Shown in pieces: positions 19,329 through 30,429 of a stretch of 64,000 bases of DNA. The notes under the pieces are model-generated. The model was not told the DNA's origin and ran no database searches. It was given only the letters and a program-made list of their open reading frames with translations. This DNA is from Nephrocerus scutellatus (Eukaryota > Arthropoda > Insecta > Diptera > Pipunculidae). Made by a program: the position numbers and the translations under genes. Positions within the stretch are counted from its first letter, which is position 1. Each line of letters starts with the position of its first letter. The stretch lies in assembly GCA_947095585.1 (NCBI GenBank), contig OX352763.1, positions 61,103,016 through 61,167,015 on the forward strand, given 5' to 3'.

Positions 19329-20295
19329 ACCGCCAATAAAACGGAACTCATCTGCTTCCGAGTACCAGGAACCGAAACAAGGATAAGAAAAATCGCAAGT
19401 CGTTGCAGAGCCTTAAAAATCACCCTTCCAGACAACACAGTTATAAAAACCCAATCAGAGACGAAGTACCTGGGAATAAACTTCACCGAGAGGCCCAAGT
19501 TTAATGTCCACATCGATAAAACGTTGAAAAAGGCTAATTACGCCCTTCATTTGGTGCACCCGCTTCTACGAAGGCGAAACGGACTGTCAAACAACACCAG
19601 GCTGCTCATCTACAAGCAGCTCATCAGGCCAGTGATAACCTATGGCTATCCCATATGGTTCACCGTCTCACCAACAACGATGAAGAAGATCTCCCTATTT
19701 GAAAGGAAGGTACTTAGGATCTGTACAGGACTCTGGAGGGTGCCAAACAGCTATAAGTTTGTCTCGAGTGCAAGGCTTTACGACGCGGCAGGTCTGCTGC
19801 CCATAACCGACCACTTGTTCCGAATGGCAAAGAAATTCGTTGATGGGTTGGAAACACATCCAAGTCCGGAGATGCAAGGACTGAGAATCGAAGAAATCGA
19901 GCCAAGCCACCGCTATATAAACATCAGAGGATTCACAGATGCTAGATTTGACGACATCTTTAATAATCAAGACGTTTCCTTCTACGAGAAGGCCAGCAAT
20001 CAACATTACAGAGGCTGAAGATCGCCCTGTTTATACCCCCTTTAATATTATTCTTCATTTTTATTTTATTTTAAACTTATCGTTTAAAATTAAAATGCTT
20101 TAAAAATAAACATGTAGTAGATTAAGTAGTAAAAAATATTGTTTAATAATAAGCAATCCAAAAAAAAAAAAAGACAATGTAAATACGTCGGGCCCCTATT
20201 GTTGAGCCGACACTTAATAATAATAGTTATAAGTTTAGTTTTTAAGTCAAAATTGTATAATATCTAAATGTTTAATAAAATATCTTAATCTTAAT
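19329..20295 (+). mobile_element. Second jockey LINE copy, 3' end only, 11-bp target duplication
   Basis: CCCGGCGTTGA at 19318-19328 is repeated at 20296-20306. The element ends TATCTTAATCTTAAT with no poly(A). Its sequence is closely related to the reverse complement of 8965-9910. Confidence 0.9.
19335..20018 (+). pseudogene. Jockey LINE ORF2 C-terminus
   Basis: The frame is open from the truncation point: KTELICFRVPGTETRIRK, KYLGINFTERPKF, then LLIYKQLIRPVITYGYPIW and a C-terminal tail ending NQHYRG at 20018. It represents the thumb and C-terminal domain of the RT protein, with no catalytic motifs. Unlike the copy at 9398, this one keeps the last 57 codons. It has no ATG of its own in the right place and would not be translated. 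Confidence 0.85.
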
Positions 20296-20306
20296 CCCGG
20301 CGTTGA

Positions 20307-20486
20307 GCTGTGCTCAACTAAAACCTAATGTACCGACATGACATATTTCAATTGCTACAGTCTTTTTTATTAACATATTTTTTTTTTGTTTGTTCGAGAA
20401 TTTTATTCAATCTTTTATAAGTTATTGAGCCCCTTTTTTTATTTGTTATAATTGCTGGCTGATAGAACAACTCAGCCGGAACATAT
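20307..20486. other. Short AT-rich flank
   Basis: No gene seen. It could be the 3' LTR or 3' UTR of the roo-like element, whose env ends at 20821. Confidence 0.3.
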
Positions 20487-20930
20487 GCTTATGATAGACA
20501 ATGAATAATTGGGCAAAGTATATGACTGTGAGTATGTAACATTTAAAATTGTTATGTAATTCTATTAATTCTAGGTCAATTCTCGTCATCGTAAGAATTT
20601 AAGTGACTGTCACCACAAAGTCTGCCGGTGTCACGTGTTGACGGGGTGCTTGACAGGGGGATAGCTGGTTTCGCTTCATCTTTCGATATTGTGTTCGTTT
20701 GTAGATAAGCTTATGATAGACAATGAATAATTGGGCAAAGTATATGACTGTGAGTATGTAACATTTAAAATTGTTATGTAATTCTATTAATTCTAGGTCA
20801 ATTCTCGTCACCGTAAGAATTTAAGTGACTGTCACCACAAAGTCTGCCGGTGTCACGTGTTGCCGGGGTGCTTGACAGAGGGGTGGCTGGTTTCGCTTCA
20901 TCTTTCGATATTGTGTTCGTTTGTAGATAA
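20487..20930. repeat. 222-bp tandem duplication over the env 3' end
   Basis: The stretch starting GCTTATGATAGACAATG at 20487 recurs at 20709 with few changes. Each copy includes the last about 30 codons of env and its stop (20599 and 20821). Confidence 0.9.
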
Positions 20931-22428
20931 GTGCTATGATGATTCCAAGTGCAAGAATAAGAGCGGCATAGGCAACAGTTGAATGATGATATTTGATGTG
21001 TTGGAGTTGTAATGGCAAATCTGTCAATACCCGATGGTGCAGCTTGCTCTGGATGTCTGATATGTTTTGAAGATGATCAGTGAAGTTCTTGATGTGGAAG
21101 TTTTCAAAAAGTGATTGCATTTCAACTGGATACACGATATCACTAATGTTTGCAGTGGCTGTGTATGAGGACTGAAGTGAAGAGGAATATGTTTGATGAC
21201 CTTGGATTACGATCGACTTATGCTTGAGCGTGCAATCTTGATTTATTTTGAGGAGTCCGGAGCCCTTCACAGTAAATTGAGAATGTTCGTGTCTGCATGC
21301 GGCGTTTATTCGAGTGGGGTTCTGCATTGTGTACAGCCATTGGTTATTGTGTTCCAACTGTGTAAGTGACGTGTTATTCATGGTGGGCGCAACATTGCAA
21401 TTAGTGCGGCTGTTGTTATTGAGAAGTGAGATATCACACAAGCATTTGTCCTCGTCTGCGTTTAATTTATATTGTATGTTTGAGCACAAGAAATCATCTT
21501 CATTTATTGTTATGCATGATCTCCACTGCCTTTCCGTCAATACAAAATATTGATCTCTGTGAACATTTACGGCATAAGGTCACTGCATGGTCGAATTATG
21601 TCTTTTATTGGCGTTGGAATTGGATGTGGTTTGAAGAGTTCGAAAGTCTCTGGATCACATAAAGGGATGGTTATGTGAAAGATGACATGGTCGTTGGTCA
21701 CTCCACTTTTAACGTTCATTATCTTGTAAAGTTGTAGGAGGTTGTCTTGGCTGACCGGCAACCGTAGGGATGTTGAAAGGTGATTTCTTACTTGTACTAG
21801 TTCTGATTGAAGTTGTGATGGTGATAACAACATTGGGCTGATTTTTCCGTGGTGCGAGTTGGATAATGCTACGACTATTGTAGTTTGAATTCGATGTAGT
21901 CTTGCGGATATCATGGAGAGTTGAACTGATAGTGACAAGCAAATTTGAACTAAATTTATTTGGTGATTTTCCCTTTTATCCTCGTGTAGCCATGATAAGA
22001 ATTCCGTTAATTGTGCATCTAGGTTGTCGAATTTCTCATTTATCTTGCGTTCATCTTGTTTGAATACATTGAGCGTAGCATCAATAATTCATGTTTGATT
22101 CTTGAGGAGCTGTTTAAGGTTGCCTTCATTTTCTTTGATTGAGTTGATTGTGTTCGACATTTGTTCTGCGTAATTCGAATCTAAGAAACCGAACAGCGAA
22201 TTAGCGATGTTGCCGACAAAGTTTACAGCGCCACGTATGACTCTCGTACCTTTGAGTAGAATGTTTTCATCCTTCAAGTCTGCTAATCCGAATTCAAAGG
22301 TCCGTAGTGCATTGTTGCAAGTTGCCTTTTGATTTATGAGATTGCATAAATGCTGCAGAGCTCTAGTTCCATTGGTGAAAGCAGCCATCTCTTGCCAATA
22401 TGGTTGTTGTTTAGGAGAGTTATACTTT
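20821..22428 (-). pseudogene. env: roo-like env, fusion-protein relic (middle and C-terminus)
   Basis: This is a baculovirus-F-type envelope relic of a BEL retroelement. At 22388-22089 a basic residue followed by GAVNFVGNIANSLFG looks like a cleavage site plus fusion peptide. At 21942-21567 comes the usual middle domain (SHHGKISPMLLSPSQL, IPLCDPETFELF). At 21540-20821 are a Cys-containing ectodomain and a single transmembrane helix, AYAALILALGIIIALIY, then a short basic tail. At least two frame breaks (about 22080 and 21560) and the 222-bp duplication of the end make it non-functional. Confidence 0.8.
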
Positions 22429-23165
22429 GAACTCCAAGTTTCCTTGTTCGAAGCCTAAGATTTGTCAGGGCACATAAACCTTGGCAATATGATGAGGATA
22501 TACCGGCACATAAACCAATATATCAACGTTTAGGAAAGTTAATTGCTCCTTACCGCTGGTGGGGGGAGGCAATTAATGCTTCGAAGCTTAAGATTTGTCA
22601 GGGCACATAAACCTTGACAATATGATGAGGATATACCGGCACATAAACCAATATATCAGTGTTAAGTTAGTTAATTGCTCCTTACCGCTGGTGGGGGGAA
22701 GCAATTAATACGAATAAAATGCGATGTTTATTGTGTTAACACGTAAAAATGAATGACAATTTATTTAAAATTAATTCTTAATTTATACTAATTGGCATAG
22801 CCAAATATCCACAAACTACCTTTCAATCAAAATGCTGACATTACTTTTTTCATCACTCTGTACGTGACTTTCGCGGATTTAACGAAATCGCCGCAGACAC
22901 CTGTGCCCATGCCAAGAGGATGCAATCCGATCCTCTCAGCATTGCGCAGCTAGAACAACACTATCTAGTCCGATAAGAATTGTCTGCGGTCGCGCACAAC
23001 TGTGTGTATGCACGTGGGAACAAGCAATTTACGAGTGTAATGCAGCAAAATGTGCTGAGGAAAAGATATTTTGTGGGAACATTTTTGAAATTCAGATGAA
23101 TCGGAATGTGAATAATAATAATAATAATAATAATGTGAATAATAAATGTGGATGATAATTTTAAT
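22429..23165. repeat. Insertion-like block inside env with 133-bp tandem repeat
   Basis: The env N-terminus breaks off near 23165 and the rest resumes near 22428. The block between has two 133-bp units (22449-22581 and 22582-22714) sharing CTTACCGCTGGTGGGGGG, and an AAT microsatellite at about 23107-23136. I see no gene or clear target duplication. It may be a small insertion or locally expanded sequence. Confidence 0.55.
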
Positions 23166-23591
23166 TTTGGTGTTTCCTAACAGTTGTAGTTCATAGTAGG
23201 TTATAATATTCCATTCGGATCGTGATGCTCGCGTGTTGCCAATTCCTTCGAAGTGTATGCCGATTTTTGATTCAAACTTCATTATTCCCACTTTCCCTGC
23301 GAAAATGAGTGCAATAAGTAATATAGTCATGCTGGGAAGTGCTGATATTCTCCGTTTTTTATTTTTTGACATTTCATCAGAGGGCTGTGATTCGCAATTG
23401 TCGGTTGATGTCGTAGCCTGTTGAGTTGGTTGTTGTTCACATTTTTCTTTCTCGTCGCTGAGTCTAGGAAGTGGTGCCAGATATCGAACTGCTCGTTTAA
23501 ATACGCGTGAAGCTGTTTTAATATCTGCAACTCTTACGATGTCGTCGATTCCCTTGCAGGTCTTTATTACACGTCCTAAGGGCCATCTCAT
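23166..23591 (-). pseudogene. pol: roo-like integrase C-terminus running in frame into env signal peptide
   Basis: The frame from 23591 begins MRWPLGRVIKTCKGID, the BEL/Pao integrase C-terminal domain, with IKTASRVFKRAVRYLAPL. After a Lys-rich linker it continues without a stop into a hydrophobic signal-like segment, SMTILLIALIFAGKVG, and an ectodomain start (IGIHFEGIGNTRA, then SEWNIITYYEL) typical of F-type Env N-termini. Env was therefore either translated as part of Pol or, in the RNA, reached by splicing. The frame leaves env homology at about 23165. Confidence 0.75.
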
Positions 23592-23838
23592 GACTGGAAC
23601 GTTCTGTTCCTTGATGATAACAATATTTCCTTCTTTAACGTTTTTTGACCGATCTTGCCATTTATTTCGCTATTGTAATTCGTTGAAGTAGTCGCGCGAC
23701 CACCTGATCAAAATTCATGTTAAAGCCGAGGCACCAACTTCCATCTGGTTTCCAAGCTGGTGTTAATAGATTTAGCCTGTGCGTCAATCTGAGCAGTGAG
23801 TGGTTCACCGATTAGGAAATGTCCTGGAGTTAGTGCAG
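23592..23838 (-). pseudogene. pol: roo-like integrase, linker to C-terminal domain
   Basis: Broken frame joining the integrase core (23839-24861) to the C-terminal domain. Short matches such as RDYFNELQ-like sequence near 23680 are visible, with stops between. Confidence 0.5.
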
Positions 23839-24861
23839 CTACGTCGTTCGGATCATTTGACATTGGTGAAATTGGTCTGGTATTGCTTCAATTTCGATTA
23901 CCATAGTTTCCAGCTCTTCATACGTCAAAGATGCATTTTCTAAACTTCGAACTAAGAGATGTTTTGCAGATTTCACAGCTGCTTCCCATAGGCCACCAAA
24001 GTGTGGTGCTCTTGGTGGTATGAAATTGAACTGTATTCCTCTGTTGTTGCATGCATTTGTAATTGCTTCTTGCGCGTCAGATGAGTGGATCACAGTTGAC
24101 AGTTCAGGTATTTTATTTTTTGCTCCAGCAAAGTTCGTTGCATTGTCACAATACAAGTTTTGGCAGTGTCCACGTCGGCCGATGAATCTTTTGAGAGCAC
24201 CAATGAATCCCTCTGTGGTGAGATCACTTACAAGCTCTAGATGCACTGCCTTCGTTGCGAAACAACAAAAGACTGCAATATAAGCCTTGTGCGATCTTTT
24301 TTCACGTAGTTTGTAGTGTATAGTTATTGGACCACAATAATCTACTCCAGTGTTTATAAATGGCCGAGCTGGTGTCACCCGTGTAGAAGGCAAGTTTCCC
24401 ATTACGTGGTTGAATAGCGCTGGCTTGGCTCTGCTGCATATCGTACAACGGTGAACTGTGGATCGTGCCATAATTTTTCCTTTTATTGGCCAATCTCGAA
24501 CTATTCCTATTTCTAATATTCCTAATAGTGTTTGGGCACCACAATGTTTACTTTCTTTATGAACCATTTCAAATATTACTTTTGAAATAGGATCATTGTA
24601 CGGAATGAGTAGTTGGTGCTTTAAGTCATACGCCAATGATGAAGCGTCCAGGCGGCCGCCAACACGAATTAGGCCATTTTTGTCCAAAAATGGTGAAAGA
24701 TTACATAAACTACTTGCTCCTCGTAATTCGTTATATCTTTTTAGCTGCTGAATTTCCTCTTTGAATTCCGATGCCTTCATTTGTGCGATAATTGGGATTA
24801 TGCTTGATCTAATTCCGTCGTCGTTAATGATGATTGAGACTCTCGGCGTTCCCTTTGACAC
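23839..24861 (-). pseudogene. pol: roo-like integrase
   Basis: A 340-codon frame with RVGGRLDASSLAYDLKHQLL, then the HHCC finger (HKESKHCGAQTLL, and HRCTICSRAKP). The catalytic triad is intact: D in NTGVDYCGPI, D in LYCDNATNFAG and E in HFGGLWEAAVKS. Such enzymes insert BEL DNA with 4-6 bp target duplications. The frame goes off-family at its last about 15 codons (ends QCQMIRTT), which marks an indel before the linker. Confidence 0.9.
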
Positions 24862-25394
24862 CTGGTGTGGGTTATAAAGCGTAACACGTATCCCACAATT
24901 CGATGAAGTCGGTGAAAATAATTTTTGTGGTTGATTTTGTATACAAAATCAGGTTCTGCAGCTGCCACGACTAATGATTCAGGTGCCTTCCTTTTTCGTT
25001 CCAAGTAGTTTTCATTAGCAAGGACTTGTGTAAACTTTGGTGGCCAAGTTGTTTCTTTACCATGTAGAAACAGTGGTCCATAGAACCACAGAGTGAATTT
25101 CTTCAGGGCCTTTGGTGACATTCCCCTTGATAGAATATCTGCCGGATTGGTTTTTGAGTCGGAAAAAATGTGTAATTGGATGGCTTCTGGAACTCTTCCT
25201 TTAAATATGTGCCTTGATATTTGAAGTGTTTGTAATACGTTCAAGTCTGAGCGAAATGGGAGCCATTTTGTGTGCAATTCTTCAGGACGCGATTTATCCC
25301 ATTCCAGTTTTAAATTCTGGATAAAAGTTTTGGCTGTTACCACTATGGGAGAAAGGATTCCTAATGGGTCAAAAAGTCTTGCAAGGTCTTTATA
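24798..25394 (-). pseudogene. pol: roo-like RT end and internally deleted RNase H
   Basis: It starts inside the RT C-terminus (KDLARLFDPLGILSP just left of 25394, then VVTAKTFIQNLKLEWD) and reaches the RNase H start IQLHIFSDS, but the next residues are KTNPADILSRGMSP, which normally lie about 150 codons later. The RNase H middle has therefore been cleanly deleted. The frame then runs into the region before the integrase. Confidence 0.8.
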
Positions 25395-26181
25395 TATTTA
25401 TTTATTTATCTTCCGAGAAATTACTCTTAAAGATTGCATTGCAAACATTTGAGGAAATAACTTAAAAATTGGATATTTTTAGCAATTTTAACAAGTTATT
25501 TTTAAATAAATCCCTATTAATATCGAGGTATAAATCAATGCAATATTTGTGGTAAGATAAGCAAGCATTTGTTATTGGCTCATGTTTTCCATAGTTGGTT
25601 CTATGATGTGCAATGTACAAAAAATCTCTATCTCTTAAGCACCGTGATGGTGCATTAAGCGGAATCAAATGCAATAAATCATGGCAGCGTATGTGGTACA
25701 TAAGAATATCCCTAATGAACATGATTTGAAAATATTTTCTTCGTGATTGTAGCGAAAGTAGATCGATAAGTAGGAGCCTGGCATTATATGCTGGAAGCTC
25801 TGCATTCCAACCTAGTTTGCGAATTGAAAAACGCGTAAAATTTTTTTGTACGCGTTCAATACGTTGGTTATAATTTGCATAATAAGGAGACCAGATAATG
25901 CTAAAATATTTAAAGATAGGTCTTACCAAGTATATATACAGCGATTTAACTGTGTAAGGGTCATGAAAATCTTTTGAATTTCGTTTAACGTATCCTAACA
26001 TTTTGTTCGCTTTTGCAATAATATATTGATAATGCTGATGGAAATCTTAATTAGAGTCAAAGTATACCCCCAAATCACAAAAGCTGGAAACTCTGGTGAG
26101 CGGTAGATTACTAATATAATAATCATTTATTATTAGCTGCGTCTTTCTCGTTAAGGTAAGGACCCTACATTTATTTGTAAT
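25395..26181 (-). pseudogene. CR1-like LINE, 3' part of RT ORF and 3' end
   Basis: The frame from about 26180 has ITNKCRVLTLTRKTQ, then SSFCDLGVYFDS. At 26001-25462 come MLGYVKRNSKDF, FKYFSIIWSPYY and HRTNYGKHEP, the typical RT thumb and C-terminal tail of CR1-type elements. The 3' end at 25395 is an ATAAATAAATAAATATATA run, a short-repeat tail rather than poly(A). It joins the roo-like pol directly. The other half lies at 29186-30400. Confidence 0.8.
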
Positions 26182-26187
26182 AAAGTG
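26182..26187. repeat. Candidate target duplication of the RTE-like LINE (left)
   Basis: AAAGTG, also present at 29180-29185 on the other side of the element. Confidence 0.5.
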
Positions 26188-26419
26188 CGGTCAGCCATCA
26201 GCAGAAATAGGGGGAATAACACTGAATGCTCTAGAATTGCATGTGGCCGTAACTATCTCTGACTGGTGGAAGTGCGATCAAACCTCCACGTGGTGGCCGC
26301 TGGTAATTTTCCTCCAATGCAGGAAAGGCTGAATGATCGGGCTAGTCCCTTCAAAGTAAGGTTGGCGTGAGGCCAATAACCTCGCCTGTAAGAAAATTAT
26401 TATTACGGAACCCAAAATC

Positions 26420-27290
26420 AGCCTCGGATACACTGATGAACGACGACGACCACGGCAACGAAAACGGCTAAACGATTTAAGAATTTTCTCATGGAACGTA
26501 CGCTCACTGTACAGAGCTCGAGCTGCACAGCAGCTAGCCGATACCCTGTCCCAATATAATGCTGACTTGACAGCAATTCAGGAGATGCGGTGGACAGGGA
26601 ATGGTGTCTTACAAAAATCAGAATATGACATTTATTACAGCTGTCATGCAAGACATCATGTGCTCGGGGTGGGGTTTCTAGTCAGCAAAAGAATGAAACC
26701 CACCGTTATCGGCTTTAATGCAGTAAATGAACGGCTATGCACCATTCGCGTGCGGGGCAAATTTAAAAACATAAGCCTCATAAACTTTCAGGCACCTACA
26801 GAGGATTCCCCAGAAGATGAAAAAGAAGAATTCTTTGAATCAGTCGAACGGGAACTCCATGCCTGCCCTCAGTATGATGTAAAAATCATTCTGGGGATAT
26901 GAATGCTAAAATAGGTAGGGAGCCAGTATTCAGGCAGTACATTGGCACCCATAGCTTACACGAGAACACTAATGACAATGGACAACGAGTCATAGAGATG
27001 GCAGCAAGCAATAATTTGGTCGTTGCGAGTACAAGGTTTGCGCGTAAAAATATCCACAAAGCCACCTGGGTATCTCCCGATGGAACCACTCGCAACCAGA
27101 AAGACTGCATCCACGAATCAGATTCGAGTTAACATGGCTGCCCTTCGCAATGAAGAGACTAGAAGCAACTACGGTCAAGCGATAGGACTCGCCCTAAATG
27201 CAGGGAGAGTAAGTCCTGGGGCTGAGATGTCGGGCGTAGAGGAGAAATGGACTCGCCTTAAGAATACTGTACTGCTGACTCCATCTTAGG
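26420..27290 (+). pseudogene. RTE-like endonuclease domain
   Basis: Reads RIFSWNVRSLYRARAA, then LTAIQEMRWTGNG, FLVSKRMKPTVIGF, a catalytic-region QAPTEDSPEDEKEEFFES and, after a one-base shift at about 26896, MNAKIGREPVF. This is the apurinic-type nuclease that nicks target DNA. The end of the domain (an NQIDHVLI-like segment in relatives) is replaced by NQKDCIHESDSS and a stop near 27130; a later frame continues with LRNEETRSNYGQAIGLAL. Confidence 0.8.
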
Positions 27291-29138
27291 CAGTAGTCGT
27301 AGAGATCGAAACCACTGGTTCGATGACGAATGTAAGCTAGCGACTGAACGTAAGAATGCTGTGTACATAGCAATGCAACAATCTCATAGAACGCGGACAC
27401 GCGAAGATGAATATAAAGAGCTAAGAAGATATGAAAAAACAGTTCACCGGCGAAGAAAGCAGCCTGGGAGAAGAATCTCGTCCGTGAACTGGAACAGTAC
27501 AGAGAGCAAGGACCGCACAGGGCGCGGAAGTTCTACCAAAGAGTCCGCGGTATGACGCAATATACACCGCGTTGCACATACTGCAAGGACAAAGAGGGTA
27601 ATCTGATCGCCGATCTTAAAAGCATCTTAGAGCGATGGAAAGAGCACTTTCATGAGTAGCTAAATGGCTAGCTAACTGAGGAATTGGAAGCTCCACCAAT
27701 GACCGAAGATCATGCTATGCTACCGTCACCAAGCATAGACAAGGTTAGCAGAGCGATAAATCGGCTCAAAAATAATAAGGCCCCGGGATCTGATGGGATC
27801 CCAGCGGAACTGATAAAAATAGTAGGCCCCACATTACACCAAGCAATTTATGAAATAATAGTGCAAGTATGGGAAGAAGATGTTATGTCAGAAGACTGGC
27901 GAAGAGGCATCCTGTGCCCCATACATAAGAAGGGAGATATCGCAAAATGCAGCAATTATCGCGGTATAACGTTGTTGAGTACCGCGAATAAGATTTTCTC
28001 CTCTATCCTTCAAGACAAGACAAGACCAGGTTAGCCCCATATGCTAAAGTCATCATTGGTCCATACCAGTGTGGCTTCATTCCAGGCAAATCAACAACTG
28101 ATCAGATTTACACCCTAAGGCAGGTGATGGAAAAATGTCAAGATTTTCAAAACTCACTACACCATCTTTTTATATACTTTAAAGCCACCTACTTTAAAGC
28201 ATAGCCAGAGTAGAACTTTATAAAGCCATGAGAGAATTCGGAATCCAAAATAAACTGACACGACTGTGTAGGTTGATCATGACCAATGTTATAAGCCAAG
28301 TAAAAATATCCGGACCACTATCAAGCCCATTCAACATCTATAACGGGCTCCGACAAGGGGATGGACTGGCCTGCGTCCTCTTCAACCTGGCGTTGGAGAA
28401 AGAGCTGTACAGAAAGCTTTCATCTAGATAGAACAGGCAGCACGAAATCTGGGGCTGCACATAAATGAGAGCAAAACAAAGTACATGGTGGCCACATCTG
28501 CGAGTAGAAGATCCAACATTGGTCCCTCAATTCAGATAGTGGAGCACGAATTTGAAGTAGTGCAATCCTTTAACTATCTCGTGTCAACTATAGCAGCCGA
28601 TAACAGCATGAAACCAGAAATACGCGCACGGTTGCTTAAAGCCTACAAAGCCTACTATAGCCTGTCAAGACTCTTTAAATCCAGGAACTTAACCATAACA
28701 TCCAAGCTGCTGATATATAAGACAATGGTCATACCAGTACTTACATATGGATCCGAGACTTGGGTGCTTAGCAAAAAGCATTCTGACCTCTTAGCCGCGT
28801 TCGAGAGAAAAGTCTTACGGAGAATTGTTGGCCCCGTATGTGAGGAAGGACGATTCCGGAGACTCTATAATGATGAGATCTACGAGCGTTACCGCGATGT
28901 CGACATCGTGAAGAAAATTAAGCTCGGTAGGCTCCGGTGGGCAGGACACCTAGCTCGCATGAGCGAAGAGGATACTGCTCGGAAAGTCCTTTGCGGTAGG
29001 ATTTATGGAACACGACAGCGAGGCCGGCCAAGCCTACGCTGGAAGGATGGCGTTGACCAGGACGCCCAGAGTTTAGGGATGCCAAACTGGATGACATCGG
29101 CTCGAAATCGGGACCGGTGGAGAGACTTTTTGCGTTAG
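27291..29138 (+). pseudogene. RTE-like reverse transcriptase, catalytic core lost
   Basis: Visible blocks: APGSDGIPAELIKIVGPTL, WRRGILCPIHKKGD, NYRGITLLSTANKIF, a damaged motif A near 28170-28200, GLRQGDGLACVLFNLALEK at about 28350, then at 28440 a jump to QAARNLGLHINESKTKYM. The about 50 residues that hold the catalytic YADD are deleted there. The C-terminus is good: YGSETWVLSKKHSD, FERKVLRRIVGP and RLRWAGHLARM, ending at 29138. Motif A also lacks its aspartate. Confidence 0.85.
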
Positions 29139-29185
29139 GCCAGGACCGGACCCTGGTTGTAGAGCCAAATATGATGATGAAAGTG

Positions 29186-30400
29186 TAAGTCATTTGTGGG
29201 ACACCAGAGACCGAGAAGATTATTTTAGAATAAACTGAGCTAATTTTAACTACTTGCCTCCTGTCAGATAAGTAGTTGGATATCCATTTTAGAAAGTTTC
29301 CATGAAATTCCATTAACTTCATTTTCTTTATTAAGTTAACATGTTGGACTCGATCAAAAGCTTTCGAGAAGTCCGTGTAAACTACATCAACCTTGTGGTT
29401 GTTTTCAAGCTCTGTTAAACAGTAATTTTAGAATAAGGCTAGATTGGATCCAGTTGATCGGCCTCCTACTAGCCGTGTTGAAGTTCTGATATATTGTTAG
29501 ATAAAAAGGATGCAAGCTTTATTTTTATAATAGCTTCAAAAATTTTTGGAACTAACGGCAATTTAGATATAGGCCTATAATTCTCGATATTTTGGCGTTG
29601 GCCATTTTTATGGATTGGGGTTATAAACGAAAATTTCCAATCTTTTAAGAATTCACCGCTAGCTAAAGACAAATTAAAAATGTGTAATAAGGGCTTTAAG
29701 ACGTTATCGTTTTAATATAAAGGGCGGGAATTAAATCAGGTCCAGTTTTATTATTATTATCTAGATTAGGTAATTCATATAAACCCTCCTCCTCAGTAAG
29801 AAAAAGCTGATCAATATTTGTTATTTGGTGCCCGAGATATTCGACATTATCGGAATCGACACAGGGGTTAGCATAACTCGACTGAAAATAAGATGCGAAC
29901 ATATTACATACGACGCTTAAATCGCTGGATACATTATTTTTGTAAGCCATATTAGATGGCAATCCAAAGTACTTTTTTTTGCTACTCAAAAAAGACCAAA
30001 AACTTTTTGGATTAAGCCTTATTTTCAATTGAAAGAAGATATTGTTTATAAGTAAAATGTTTTAAGAATTCATACTCCTTGCGTAATCGCAGAAAATTCT
30101 TACGCAAGGAACTGTCGGAATGGTTGTTTTTTTGCATTTTATTTAAAATATTTTTTAACCTTTTTAAACTTTTGTTGAACCAAACTGGCTTATTTCCATA
30201 CGGAAACTTCTTTTTAGGAATAAATAAATGGAATGTACGAAAAATAGTGTTAGTAAAAACTTCATTACAAGAACTTAAACTTAGTTCGCGAAAATTTCAT
30301 CCCACTTAAGCGTTGCTAAGTAAAGATTTATTGCATTGTAATCTGCTTTTACAAAGTTGTAATCGTAATTAATCCTACTATTATATGCTGTATCAATATA
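29186..30400 (-). pseudogene. CR1-like LINE, linker and RT N-terminal half
   Basis: From the right: FVKADYNAINLYLATLKW and a KKKFPYGNKPVWFNKSLKRL segment (linker after the endonuclease), then NPKSFWSFLSSKKKYFGLP, GPDLIPALYIKTI, DWKFSFITPIHKNGQ, NYRPISKLPLVPKIFE and finally SYLSDRRQVVKI with SGVPQ at about 29205. The RT palm after SGVPQ, including the YADD region, is missing. Stops and small indels split the frame. The right edge fades near 30400, where the BEL-2 LTR begins. Confidence 0.8.
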
Positions 30401-30429
30401 CTAAATTTAAAGTTTACTAAAATTAAAGT

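Larger units (their letters stand above)
20487..25394 (-). mobile_element. roo-like BEL/Pao element with env, 3' half
   Basis: Minus-strand order: end of RT, shortened RNase H, integrase, integrase C-terminus, then an env-like gene, the layout of roo-type BEL elements. The 5' part is missing because the CR1-like LINE joins it at about 25394 inside the KDLARLFDPLG segment, and nothing resembling the rest of the element is found right of that LINE. LTRs were not identified. Confidence 0.75.
26188..29179 (+). mobile_element. RTE-like LINE nested in the CR1-like LINE
   Basis: A 5' UTR of about 220 bp precedes an endonuclease-RT frame in the plus direction. The element ends in a short ATGATGATG tail at about 29171-29179, typical of RTE-type elements, and AAAGTG flanks both sides. 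It separates two minus-strand pieces of one CR1-like LINE. Confidence 0.75.

Noticed and set aside
26190..26410. Possible self-cleaving HDV-like ribozyme at the 5' end of the RTE-like LINE
   Set aside because: Some LINE 5' ends carry one and there is a CCTCCACGTGGTGG stem here, but I could not draw the nested double pseudoknot.
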